DNA of 64,000 bases from JBFGFX01 sp965232455. Lineage in GTDB: Bacteria; Pseudomonadota; Gammaproteobacteria; Steroidobacterales; Woeseiaceae. A model generated the notes under the pieces. That model did not search any database. It worked only from the letters and a program-made list of their open reading frames with translations, and was not told the DNA's origin. Of the stretch, positions 52,059 through 60,732 are shown in pieces (position 1 is the stretch's first letter; each line of letters begins with the position of its first letter). The position numbers and the translations under genes were made by a program. The stretch covers positions 5,208,001-5,272,000 of the forward strand of contig OZ246981.1 in assembly GCA_965232455.1 (NCBI GenBank), in the 5' to 3' direction.

Positions 52059-52234
52059 TGCTGTTCTTCCTTGCTATTCATCTGAACCCGTCGCTCCCGC
52101 TGAATGTCTTCTGGCAGATCGACTTGGAACCGCATTCCACTGTCACGGTACTCCGCTGTTGGCGGCGCTCCCGTACACTCCTGTAAAACACCGTCAGCGC
52201 CTGATTGGCATTTCCTGAAAGCCGATCGCCGCAC
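52052..52234 (-). CDS. Possible 60-residue ORF overlapping the membrane gene
   Basis: A short frame whose TGA overlaps the membrane-protein ATG (ATGTTGA). It contains EYRDSGMRFQVDLPEDIQ, which looks plausible, but the start (GTG) lies next to a terminator hairpin and has no clear ribosome site. Could be a remnant. Confidence 0.3.
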   Translation of the reverse strand: MRRSAFRKCQSGADGVLQECTGAPPTAEYRDSGMRFQVDLPEDIQRERRVQMNSKEEQQC

Positions 52235-52257
52235 GCCTGCGCCGGATCGAAAAAGAA

Positions 52258-52291
52258 GCCGCCCGTCCCCCAGATGGGGACGAACGGCTTT
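52258..52291 (-). terminator. Bidirectional-looking terminator hairpin
   Basis: GCCGCCCGTCCCC-cagat-GGGGACGAACGGC with T-rich sequence on both flanks. It probably ends the leftward DUF4157 transcript after the remnant at 52410-52690. It resembles the hairpin at 55546-55582 in sequence. Confidence 0.65.
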
Positions 52292-52359
52292 TGACGCCAG
52301 GGGAGGCGGCGGCGTCAGAACAGGAGATCGGGGTGCTTCGATGAGCGAAGAATAGGTGG

Positions 52360-52404
52360 CTATCGTGTTAACAAGTGTTTGCAGAAGCGTGGAAATTGCC
52401 TCTG
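52360..52404 (+). repeat. Dispersed repeat, copy 3
   Basis: ATCGTGTTAACAAGTGTTTG followed by CAGAAGCGTGGAAATTGCCT. Same orientation as copies 1, 2 and 4; the core matches copy 4 at most positions. It directly precedes the decayed regulator. Confidence 0.65.
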
Positions 52405-52690
52405 GTATCTCACCTTTTCGTTGAATCCGACGCCGAGATCAAAATCGGCGTGTCTTCAGTGGCAAGGGGTGACATGCGCGCTGTCGGGCCGCGGACTCTA
52501 ACTGCCTCAAACGGGGCCTTCCCACGCGCGCCGATCCGGTGCCCACCGCGCAGCCGCACCGGCATGATCATTTGTGCGAGGTGTTTTGGGGAATTCCCGA
52601 CGATCCCCGGTGCGTTGGGATTCCCGTCGGGCTTTGGCGATATCGACGCGCGCAATCAATTGACCGGCGCGTCGACGTCGGGCCGGTGAT
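52405..52690 (+). pseudogene. Remnant of a BTAD/alpha-beta-hydrolase regulator
   Basis: The middle reads HDHLCEVFWGIPDDPR, nearly the HRRDRLCEVFWEIPDDPRG of the intact regulator at 31227; it then jumps to bases matching the FGDIDVRDRLAEVSVP region near that gene's 3' end. Most of the gene is therefore deleted and the reading frame is broken. Upstream bases up to the repeat also show frame-shifted similarity. Confidence 0.6.
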
Positions 52691-52702
52691 CCGCTTATCA
52701 AT

Positions 52703-55126
52703 TCACGTCATTTTTTCCGAAGCGTTTATCAAGGCCCTATGCAAATCACTGCCCCAAAGCATCTTCCTGTCGTTGACTAAATCGAAAATGGCTTTCGACG
52801 GGTCCGTACCGGGATCGACGGCAGCATTCTTAAAGGCCTCTTTGACATGTCCAGATATCACCCCGTCGTCGGTGTCTTCGACATACTTCTGAACTACTTT
52901 CAAATCGAAAACGTGGCTAAGATCAACATAAAGAGATCTTGCCAGATAGGGTTCTATTATGTTCCCATATTCGATCGCGGCTGCAGCTATTGGCGAGTTC
53001 AAGGCGACTCTCTCCGAGCTGGGTTTAGGGGCGAGTTCGTTTTGCTCATGTGCCTTGCGGCGATAGAAGTTGTCCCTTCTCTTTATTTTCCTGTGAGCGA
53101 TACCAGCCACTCCCCGACTTCTGCGATCTTCGACAACATGTAAGAATCTACCGGGCCAAATGGCTTTCATGGTGTCGTTGTTTACCTTTCTTGCGTCCAG
53201 GAGCGTGTCTTGACGGATGCGAATGTGGTGTCTCGGATCATGCCCGTGAAACTCGACATCGGGAGGTGCCTGGACGTATTCCTCCGCGTTAAAGGCGGGA
53301 TTGTCATCCTTGCAAATCAGGTGTATTTCCCGTCTTAAAGTTTTTAAGGCTTTTTGAAGGTTATGTCGAAATTCGCTTAGAAAAGTACTGACTTCATCCT
53401 CTGAATTCAGCGAAAAAGTATTCCGCAAAAGCGGTAGCCAGCGTCTGGATTTATCGTTCCTCAGCCCATTTTTACTACCAACTTCCGAAGGCGGTATTGT
53501 GTCTAACAGCATCTGCTCGAATCTTGGATTTCTTATTACCTCGAAAACTTCCTGCCATTGACTAAACGAGAGAACGCCCAACCCGATGTTAATGATCGAA
53601 TCCTTGACCCATATTCCGGTAAAATCCCTTATGAAGCTTGCCGCTTGGCGCGTTTTGCTCCAGTCAGCCGCGCCGACACCTGCCTTGTCTTTGTACATCT
53701 GGAATCTATGCTTTTTGAGATTTCTTAGCCTTCTCATTGGCTCGATCGACATTTGCGTTAGTAACACACGAGACAAAAAATTCAAAAAGTGCACCATGTT
53801 TTTGTCGATCTGATTCTCATTCATCATGCTCAACGCAGTACTGGCGATGTATTTCTGCATGACGTTATGATAGGCCGCGCTCGCGAATCCCGGAACAAGT
53901 AGCGGACTCTCCATGAAAAACGCTGTTTCCAGATCCGTTGCTATATTGGCTTGAGCGAATCCTTTATTGCGAAACCGTTTGTTTGATTGACTTACGGGTA
54001 TGCTTTCGATGTCTTCGACCGTCAACCATTCTGAACGGTAACGGCAGACAGACTCCGGCGGGGTGCGGTAGTTTAAATGGGATGGTTTGAGTTTGGGCGC
54101 CCTCAAGGGTGAAAAACGGATTCCCAATTTATCCGGGCAATTATCTACCAGATCACCCAAGTCTTGGGAATCGGATACCAGGTCCATGAGCCCTTTCGTC
54201 ATAATATCGTCAAATCTATCGATTAACTTTTGCTGCGGTAAAGGCCTGCCTTTCTCTGTTTGTAGAAGAAATGGCGGGCTAACGAGCTCCAACGCATTAC
54301 GCGAGTCCGTTTCCAGGATGAAAGGCAATTTTGAGATGACCATTATTGGTGAGACTGATTTTGCGATTTCCAGATGAGCAAGGTCCTTTAGTAACGGGGA
54401 ATACTTCTCGCGTCCCAGTTCATCCACGGATTTGGTCTGGGCGAATTCATGTTCAAAGCCAACAGTGGTTACCTGCTCCTCGTAAAAGGACGTTTCAAAT
54501 TCAACAAATCTCTGAAGCCGCTCCTGATAGTTTATTAAGTCCTTGAATGAAAAATCTCTTATGTGATCGAATTGAGAATCCTCTGGATTGATATCCTTCT
54601 TCGGGTCAAATCGTTGTACGGGTTGTTTGATCGGGTTGGATGGGCGCAACTTAGGTTTACTGTTGAAAACAGGCCCCGCAGCTAAACGTCTTATCCGAAA
54701 TCCTTGAATGTCCGCATCTTTCTCCAGTTCGGGATCGCTGTTACCCGGCAAACCATTGAAGTGCATCTCGATTCGTGCCTGGCCCCTTTTTTGTTGTGCA
54801 ACATGTGCAACCTCGTGATGTATGTCCTCAATTCTTCCTCTGCCTAAATCGATATGGCTTCCTTGCGTGCAAGATAGTCCCCCAACGCTGTCGGGTTTTG
54901 TAGAATTCAGCGTGACCAAAGTATCGCTAACGTCAGCACCCGTCACCTTGCGCGCCGCATCAATGTAGTTTGCTGACAAGCCCAGCTTGATTGGAGCGCT
55001 AAACGCAGATGCTTGCTCTGGAGACAACAAATCGTGATCCCTGATGTTGAGAACACCGCTTTTGTCACGGCTATCACCGCCTGGTTTGGCTGTTGGCGTG
55101 TCGCTTTTTAGTAGATGCGTATGCAT
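52703..55126 (-). CDS. Second DUF4157 protein, possible amidoligase-like cargo
   Basis: 807 residues on the strand opposite the tail genes. A DUF4157-like core spans residues about 35-150: SAPIKLGLSANYIDAARKV, GSHIDLGRGR, HHEVAHVAQQKRGQ with HEVAH (104-108) and LEKDAD. From 220 a new domain begins with VGFEHEFAQ and LETDSRNALELVSPPFLLQT, a pattern reminiscent of glutamate-cysteine-ligase/amidoligase folds; this is tentative. The C-terminal half is unassigned. AT content appears higher than in the neighbours, hinting at recent transfer. Likely a further cargo or toxin of the injection system. Confidence 0.65.
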   Translation of the reverse strand: MHTHLLKSDTPTAKPGGDSRDKSGVLNIRDHDLLSPEQASAFSAPIKLGLSANYIDAARKVTGADVSDTLVTLNSTKPDSVGGLSCTQGSHIDLGRGRIEDIHHEVAHVAQQKRGQARIEMHFNGLPGNSDPELEKDADIQGFRIRRLAAGPVFNSKPKLRPSNPIKQPVQRFDPKKDINPEDSQFDHIRDFSFKDLINYQERLQRFVEFETSFYEEQVTTVGFEHEFAQTKSVDELGREKYSPLLKDLAHLEIAKSVSPIMVISKLPFILETDSRNALELVSPPFLLQTEKGRPLPQQKLIDRFDDIMTKGLMDLVSDSQDLGDLVDNCPDKLGIRFSPLRAPKLKPSHLNYRTPPESVCRYRSEWLTVEDIESIPVSQSNKRFRNKGFAQANIATDLETAFFMESPLLVPGFASAAYHNVMQKYIASTALSMMNENQIDKNMVHFLNFLSRVLLTQMSIEPMRRLRNLKKHRFQMYKDKAGVGAADWSKTRQAASFIRDFTGIWVKDSIINIGLGVLSFSQWQEVFEVIRNPRFEQMLLDTIPPSEVGSKNGLRNDKSRRWLPLLRNTFSLNSEDEVSTFLSEFRHNLQKALKTLRREIHLICKDDNPAFNAEEYVQAPPDVEFHGHDPRHHIRIRQDTLLDARKVNNDTMKAIWPGRFLHVVEDRRSRGVAGIAHRKIKRRDNFYRRKAHEQNELAPKPSSERVALNSPIAAAAIEYGNIIEPYLARSLYVDLSHVFDLKVVQKYVEDTDDGVISGHVKEAFKNAAVDPGTDPSKAIFDLVNDRKMLWGSDLHRALINASEKMT

Positions 55127-55656
55127 TGCTCTAAAGTCCCAAACGCAATCCTTTACTTGGAACCATTTGCATGGTGATGTTCCAGTCTCTCTGACGGACT
55201 GTCGTTGTCGGATTCTTCGGTGGCAGGATCGAGTCCCGGAAATACCTCTACTCGGTTATCGATACCTTCGGCGTCTTGAATGGATGAAGATAAGCAAGCT
55301 TTGGCACCTGATGAAAGCTAACAAGTTTTTGGGAACGATTCACGACCGGAGTTGTAATCTTCAGGAAACAGAGCCGGTTTGCCAAGGCGCAGATCGTATC
55401 GGTCCCGAAGGAGCCGGACACGGGCGAAAGGGTATGGGATATTCGCCGTCGCTGCGGAATCGGCGGTGCTACCCACTACCGTGGCTCCGGGTGTTTCTTG
55501 AATCGTGAGCTGCCTGCTGTTGCTGCGACGCACGGTCCGATCGATAAAAAAACCGTCCGCCCCCCGAATGGGAGCGAACGGTTTCGACGCCGGCAGGGGG
55601 GATCAGGCGTCGTAACAGAAAACAGCTTGCGTCGGGATCGCCGATGTTGACCGACT
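55127..55656. other. Intergenic stretch with one terminator
   Basis: 530 bp between two leftward genes. The rightward frames are cysteine/arginine-rich and not protein-like. The only structure is the leftward terminator at 55546-55582. The promoter of the second DUF4157 gene should lie in 55127-55300, but no clear boxes were seen. Confidence 0.5.
55546..55582 (-). terminator. Rho-independent terminator, leftward
   Basis: Read leftward: ACCGTTCGCTCCC-ATTC-GGGGGGCGGACGGT followed by seven T. It lies about 75 bp after the stop of the secreted-protein gene and is a clear terminator for it. Confidence 0.75.
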
Positions 55657-56877
55657 TCAGGGTGATCGTTGTCCCGGCAACGTGTCAGAATCGGCGCCGC
55701 CGATAAGGACGTCGTTGCCCGGGCCGTCGCGGACCACGTTCTGGTCGACGGCGAAGAGCGCCGTCTTTATGGTCCCCGTACCAGCCATCTTGTACGTGAC
55801 GGCGACCCGGCCATTGGGCAGCGCCGTCGCGTCGATCTGGGCGCCGTTTCCATCGGCGACGATAAAATCGTCGCCCGCCTTGTTACCGTCGCTGCGGTAG
55901 CGCTGGCCGCGGACCTGGTGCCTGCCCCGGTCCTTGTCGTAGAAGATGATGAACCCGCCGTCGTCTAACGGAGCGATGGCGGGCTCATTGTTGTTATCGG
56001 GACTTCGACCATTGGTCAGGCCGGCAAGCTTCCGGCCGGTCGTCGCGTCGCCGTTCGCGTCGAACATCTGGAACTCGAGATCGACGTCTCTGCCGCCTCT
56101 GGTCCAGGCGATGACGAAGCCCCCATCTGCAAGCGCAGCCAACCTCGAATGGAAGGTCTGTTCGTCCCGATTTCCGGTTTTTCCGGATTTCACCGTCGAG
56201 CCGTCCGGCCGGACCACGCGGTAGTGAAGTTCGCCGCTGCGGCCCTTGCCGTCCGGATCCACGACGACGACGACGTTGCCGTTGCTCAGCGTGTCAGTGT
56301 CGAGCGTAGCCTTGTCGCCGCCCGTAAACCTGTCGACAAACTTGCTGCGCTGGGGTCCGCCATGCACTTCCTGTCCGCCGTCCATTCCGTCAAACCTCAC
56401 GTCGATTCTCCCGGAATCCTGTTCGTCGACCCAGAGCACTCTGTAGCTGTCCTCGTCAAGGCCGGTGACGACCGGGTTGATGTAACGGCCGCTCGAGTTC
56501 ACATACTCTGCGAGCTGGCGGCCGATGAATCGGCTTTGACCAGAGTCATCGATCCGATAGGTTCTCGCCATGACGTGGCCGGTGGAGGGCTTTGTTTCGG
56601 TGACGATAACGAGATGGCCGCCCGGCAGCGCCGCGATGTCGAACTCCCGCTCATCGATTTCGTTTGGGAACGTAAACGGAATTTCACCGCCGATCCTGTC
56701 GCCGCTCCCATCGAAGACCTGCCCACGGATATGAAATCCGGCGCCGCCGGTCCGGCTCGAATAGGCGACAAGGAAGTTGCCGTTGGACAGCGTGACTATC
56801 TTCGGGTCAGCCGCCGTGGCGCTTGTGCCGGCCACGAACCCGAAAAGAAGAAAAACAAGCCTAAGAAAATGGTGCAT
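55657..56877 (-). CDS. Secreted repeat protein with RTX-like tail
   Basis: 406 residues. A signal peptide (MHHFLRLVFLLFGFVAGTSA) decides the start at 56877 rather than 56895. The body is a series of about 50-residue beta repeats, each with a phrase like LSNGNFLVAYS, LPGGHLVIVTE, LADGGFVIAWTRGG, LDDGGFIIFYDKD and LPNGRVAVTY, a propeller-like layout. The C-terminus has GPGNDVLIGGADSDTL, one or two RTX calcium-binding nonapeptides, then ends abruptly; longer relatives carry more RTX units, so this may be truncated. Confidence 0.7.
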   Translation of the reverse strand: MHHFLRLVFLLFGFVAGTSATAADPKIVTLSNGNFLVAYSSRTGGAGFHIRGQVFDGSGDRIGGEIPFTFPNEIDEREFDIAALPGGHLVIVTETKPSTGHVMARTYRIDDSGQSRFIGRQLAEYVNSSGRYINPVVTGLDEDSYRVLWVDEQDSGRIDVRFDGMDGGQEVHGGPQRSKFVDRFTGGDKATLDTDTLSNGNVVVVVDPDGKGRSGELHYRVVRPDGSTVKSGKTGNRDEQTFHSRLAALADGGFVIAWTRGGRDVDLEFQMFDANGDATTGRKLAGLTNGRSPDNNNEPAIAPLDDGGFIIFYDKDRGRHQVRGQRYRSDGNKAGDDFIVADGNGAQIDATALPNGRVAVTYKMAGTGTIKTALFAVDQNVVRDGPGNDVLIGGADSDTLPGQRSP

Positions 56878-56962
56878 CTGCCTATTCCTTTGCATTTGTT
56901 GGATTGATCGATTGTCCCGAGAGCGAGGTTCGCCCCGCTCATCTACAGGCTCTGCATTTATC

Positions 56963-57056
56963 CCGATGACCGCGTTGGTCGATGCATTTTGGTGGCCGCA
57001 GAATAGGCGGCTGTCGTGGTAACCAGTGTTTGCAGAAGCGTGGAAATTGTTTCTGG
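56963..57056 (+). repeat. Dispersed repeat, copy 4
   Basis: GATGACCGCGTTGGTCGATG, then GGTGGCCGCAGAATAGGCGG and the core at 57013-57047. It matches copy 1 through the GACCGCGTTGGTCG and GCCGCAGAATAG segments and copy 3 through the core. Confidence 0.7.
57013..57047 (+). repeat. 35-bp inverted repeat, left arm
   Basis: Begins GTCGTGGTAACCAGTGTTTG and ends GTGGAAAT. Its exact reverse complement is at 57227-57261, 179 bp away. It doubles as the core of dispersed-repeat copy 4. Confidence 0.85.
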
Positions 57057-57200
57057 CGATGTTGACGTGGCGATCGATTGGCGGACGTGCCGGCGCCGAC
57101 GCTGGTGCTTCGTTCCCCGGATGACCGAAGAAGTCCGGCTACCAGGTTTGTCGAGCAAGCGGATTGTAGCGGCCAGCCGAGTTCCTGGAAAACGCGGTCA
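57057..57200 (+). pseudogene. Remnant of the hydrolase end of a BTAD regulator
   Basis: ADVPAPTLVLRSPDDRRSP aligns with the AEVSVPTLVIHSLGDRRIP segment of the intact regulator at about 32620-32670. Frameshifts and stops break it. It sits inside the 35-bp inverted repeats. Confidence 0.5.
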
Positions 57201-57226
57201 GAGCAACAAACAAGCCGACAGAGCGC

Positions 57227-57261
57227 ATTTCCACGCTTCTGCAAACACTGGTTACCACGAC
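57227..57261 (-). repeat. 35-bp inverted repeat, right arm
   Basis: Exact reverse complement of 57013-57047. Begins ATTTCCACGCTTCTGCAAAC on the plus strand. The arms enclose 179 bp with no intact gene. Confidence 0.85.
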
Positions 57262-57328
57262 GGCCTCCGATACTGGATCCAGGCTCAATTTACCGGTTAG
57301 GAACCCATGGAGGTCACGGGAATCCATC

Positions 57329-58027
57329 ATGAATCAATTCTTACGAAATACGGGTCTGCTGGCCGCTTTATGCAGCGCAGCTGCCTGGTCCGTAGAGATC
57401 GAACAGGTCTCGGTCGTCAAAAGCGGAAAAAACTTCGTAACCGAAGCGGCTTTTCTGGTCGAGGCGCCGCGAGATGCCGTCGTGCGTGCAATAACGGATT
57501 TTGATCGACTCTCTGATTTGAATCCAGCGGTCGTATCGAGCAGCGCCGAAACACTGGAGTCCGGCGAGATCAGGGTGACGACCAAAATCAGGGATTGCGT
57601 GTCGTTTTTCTGCCGCTCCGTCATATTGGTCGAGGACGTGCGGTTTGATGCCGCCGGCAACCTGCTGTCGCAGGTGGTCCCCGAAGGGAGCGATTTCGCC
57701 GAAGGTAATGCAATCTGGCGGTTCGACACCAACGGCGCGACGACGCGGGTAAGCTACAAAAGCGAAGTCCGGCCGAATTTCTGGCTACCCCCATTGTTGG
57801 GCTCCGCCGCCTTTCGTCATGCACTCGGACGTCAGATCAGGGTTGCCGCCAGCACGATAGAGGCGTTGGCTACTCCTGGCCGGCTCGCAGATTCGAGCCT
57901 TCAGGAAATCGCCGGCGGCGAGCTCGATCAATCGCGGCCGAGTTCCGTAATCGAACCGCATCATTGCCGAACTTCGAGGGTACAGAATGATTCTCGATTG
58001 CGTGGCTGCACGGGAAGCGTGCTCTGA
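57329..58027 (+). CDS. Exported SRPBCC/START-like protein
   Basis: 232 residues. A signal peptide (LLAALCSAAAWS) is followed by an SRPBCC-type fold: FVTEAAFLVEAPRDAVVRAI, TDFDRLSDLNP, GEIRVTTKIRDCVSFFC, NAIWRFDTNGATTRVSYKSE, LRHALGRQIRVAASTIEAL-like helix. Such periplasmic proteins bind hydrophobic ligands (polyketide cyclase/dehydrase family). The C-terminal 40 residues have lower quality and may be readthrough after a lost stop. The right IR arm lies about 70 bp before the ATG. Confidence 0.7.
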   Translation: MNQFLRNTGLLAALCSAAAWSVEIEQVSVVKSGKNFVTEAAFLVEAPRDAVVRAITDFDRLSDLNPAVVSSSAETLESGEIRVTTKIRDCVSFFCRSVILVEDVRFDAAGNLLSQVVPEGSDFAEGNAIWRFDTNGATTRVSYKSEVRPNFWLPPLLGSAAFRHALGRQIRVAASTIEALATPGRLADSSLQEIAGGELDQSRPSSVIEPHHCRTSRVQNDSRLRGCTGSVL

Positions 58028-58121
58028 GAAACTCCAGTGGATGATAATCCGACGATGCCCGGCCAGCACATGACCAGGCGTCAACACCATCGTGTCAGTC
58101 TGATTTCACCGGGCTCAACGC

Positions 58122-58161
58122 CAAATTCCACGCTCCGCACCACGCTCGATTCAACGTCCAC
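58122..58161 (+). repeat. 40-bp repeat shared with 32910-32949
   Basis: CAAATTCCACGCTCCGCACC and the next 20 bases match the copy at 32910 at 34 of 40 positions, same orientation. It lies about 85 bp before the TonB receptor start. Confidence 0.55.
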
Positions 58162-58244
58162 AACTCAGGATGCCTCGCAGTAACGCGGCGACCGACCGTC
58201 GATGATGGTTGTGACCGCGATTTTATTGATGAGGAGCAACAGGA

Positions 58245-60626
58245 ATGAACGAGCAACTGCCGCAGTCTGCCGGCGAGCTTTCCCGGACAGGCGCCGGACT
58301 GGAAACCGATCTGATCTTCAAGCACGGTGTCGAACATCGCGAGTTTGCCGTTCGTGGCCTGCTGGCCGTCGCCGCGGCATTATTCTTCCCGACTGCGGGC
58401 AATATCGTCAATGCTCAGGAATCGGAGGCATTGGTGCTGGAAGAGATAGTCGTCACGGCGCAACGCCGCACGGAGAATCTTCAGGATGTGCCCATTGCCG
58501 TGACGGTGGCCGACGCCGAAATGCTGGAAGAACTTCGATTGGACAACATTGAAGACATTACTCTGCTGACGCCCAGTGTTACGTTCAGAAGGACCAACGC
58601 GCCGGCGGCCTCCGCGCAGATTCAGATTCGCGGCATTGGTACGACGGGCCAAAATCGAACGTTTGAAGGCGCCGTGGGCGTTTTTGTCGACGGCGTGTAC
58701 CGAAGTCGGTCAGGGCAGGCCTTGTCGACGTTCCTGGATATCGACAGCCTGCAGGTACTCCGGGGTCCGCAAGGAACGTTGTTTGGGAAAAGCACATCGG
58801 CGGGCGCGCTGCTTCTGGAGTCGACGACGCCGTATCTCGGAGAAACAACCGGGTACATTCAGAGCAGCTACGGCAACTTCGACGCGATCGACGTCAGAGG
58901 GTCGCTCAATCTCGGACTGTCGGACCAATTTGCGGTTCGCCTCAGCGCCAATCACTCGGAAAGTGAAGGTTACCTGGATACCCCGGCGGGTGATACTGAA
59001 AACGATCTTGATGTAAATACGTTCAAGCTCAATGCGCTCTACCAGCCGAACGACGATTTCAGTTTTCGACTCATTGCAGACTACACCGAGCAGGACGACG
59101 AGTGTTGTTACGGCACCATTGACGGGGCGGACGGTCCCACGACGCCGTTGATCGATGCGCTGTCTTTGGGACTGGGGAATCCTTTACCGTCCGGCGACGA
59201 CGACGAGTATGAAACTTTCGTCAATACGGCCACGGACAATCAAGCTGAAGACAAGGGCGTCACGGCAATTTTCGATTGGGAGGCGTGGGGCGGAAGCTTC
59301 AAGTCGATCACCGCGATTCGAGAGTATGACACCTTCCAGGACGCCGACGGGGATTTTTCCGGTGCGGATGTTCTGAATGTCATTGAGACGTTCAACTCGG
59401 AGTTCTTCTCTCAGGAGTTTACCTATACCCGTGAGCTGCGCGGCGGTACGGACTATCTGCTGGGCATTTTCGTTTCAGATGAAGACTTGACCATGGGGCG
59501 AGATCTCTTCCACGGAGTGCAAGCCCAGGCGTTCTGGGATGCAGCGTTAGGAGCATCCGGCGTACCGGCGGGTACGGCAAATGCCGCACCCGGTGTTTTT
59601 GCGGATGAAGATCTGTTCGCGACGGCAGAGTCCCTTGGCGTTTTTACGCATTGGAACATTCCTCTGTCCGATCGAACGAATCTTGTTGTTGGCGCTCGGT
59701 ATTCGGACGATAAAAAGACCGGACGTTTCGAGCAGCCGTTCTTTCGGGATACCGTGTTCGACCCGTTGGCCATTGCGGGAATAGCGCCAGGCATCCTTTA
59801 CGACGAGAGCTTTGACGACTCAGCGGTTTCCGGCACGTTGAGTTTCCAATATCTCCCCAATGACAGTGCAATGCTCTATGTCAGCTACAACCGCGGTTAT
59901 AAAGCCGGTGGCGTGAACGCCGACCTCAATGCGGCCGGTTCACCCGGCAGCTCCCTGGACCCGACCGACAACGGCGTCCGTTTTGATCCTGTGTTCCAGA
60001 CGGAGACGCTCGATGCCTATGAATTGGGCGCAAAAGTCGATTGGCTCGACGGAGCGGCCCGTACCAACCTGTCCTTCTTTTACAACGACATTCAGGATCT
60101 ACAGATCGCGCAGTTTCTGGGTTTGATTTTTACCGTACTCAATTCGCCGGAAGCGGAAGTGTACGGTGTCGAGATCGAGCATACACAGGCGTTGAACGAC
60201 GTCTTCACGCTGAACGTGTTCGGCACGTTTTTGCCGGAAGCCCGCTACGGCGATGACCCGGCGATCGGGATCCTGTCCGGCCGTCGATTCTCCGATACCC
60301 CTGAGTTCCGCGGCGCCGTGTCGCTCGGTTGGGACCGGCCGCTTTACGACGGAATGGCGCTGACCGGCTTTGTTCAGGTCGAGCACGCGGGCGAAACTTT
60401 CACCAATACGGCGAGCAATCTGAAGGAAGATTCAGTCACACTGGTCAATGCCAATCTCGGGCTGGATCTCGAAAACGGTTTTAGCGTGACCGCCTTTGTC
60501 CGCAACGCGACCGATGAACGATACGTTGGCACCCATTTTGAAACACCGTTGCAGACTGGCGATCAAAACGCCTATGTACAACCCCCGAGAACGTTCGGCA
60601 TAGAACTGCGAAAGCACTTCGACTAG
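58245..60626 (+). CDS. TonB-dependent receptor, second
   Basis: 793 residues. The plug is clear: LEEIVVTAQRRTENLQDVPI, IEDITLLTPSVTF, IQIRGIGTTGQN, VGVFVDGVYRSRSG, SLQVLRGPQGTLFGKST. The barrel ends TFGIELRKHFD with the terminal aromatic pattern. This QDVPIAVTV group in marine Proteobacteria often serves small organics rather than glycans. The export signal is preceded by an unusually long ~40-residue leader; a later internal start may be used. An alcohol dehydrogenase gene follows by about 105 bp. Confidence 0.88.
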   Translation: MNEQLPQSAGELSRTGAGLETDLIFKHGVEHREFAVRGLLAVAAALFFPTAGNIVNAQESEALVLEEIVVTAQRRTENLQDVPIAVTVADAEMLEELRLDNIEDITLLTPSVTFRRTNAPAASAQIQIRGIGTTGQNRTFEGAVGVFVDGVYRSRSGQALSTFLDIDSLQVLRGPQGTLFGKSTSAGALLLESTTPYLGETTGYIQSSYGNFDAIDVRGSLNLGLSDQFAVRLSANHSESEGYLDTPAGDTENDLDVNTFKLNALYQPNDDFSFRLIADYTEQDDECCYGTIDGADGPTTPLIDALSLGLGNPLPSGDDDEYETFVNTATDNQAEDKGVTAIFDWEAWGGSFKSITAIREYDTFQDADGDFSGADVLNVIETFNSEFFSQEFTYTRELRGGTDYLLGIFVSDEDLTMGRDLFHGVQAQAFWDAALGASGVPAGTANAAPGVFADEDLFATAESLGVFTHWNIPLSDRTNLVVGARYSDDKKTGRFEQPFFRDTVFDPLAIAGIAPGILYDESFDDSAVSGTLSFQYLPNDSAMLYVSYNRGYKAGGVNADLNAAGSPGSSLDPTDNGVRFDPVFQTETLDAYELGAKVDWLDGAARTNLSFFYNDIQDLQIAQFLGLIFTVLNSPEAEVYGVEIEHTQALNDVFTLNVFGTFLPEARYGDDPAIGILSGRRFSDTPEFRGAVSLGWDRPLYDGMALTGFVQVEHAGETFTNTASNLKEDSVTLVNANLGLDLENGFSVTAFVRNATDERYVGTHFETPLQTGDQNAYVQPPRTFGIELRKHFD

Positions 60627-60732
60627 CCGATCGCAGCACACAATCCGTCCAGTCAGGGCAACTTGGATTTGTACCGGCGTTGCCGGGACCTGGCAGGCAG
60701 ACGATTTACAAGATGGAACGGTTAAGGAAATA

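Noticed and set aside
57013..57261. Insertion sequence
   Set aside because: Only 249 bp between and including the arms, no transposase frame; kept as an inverted-repeat element.
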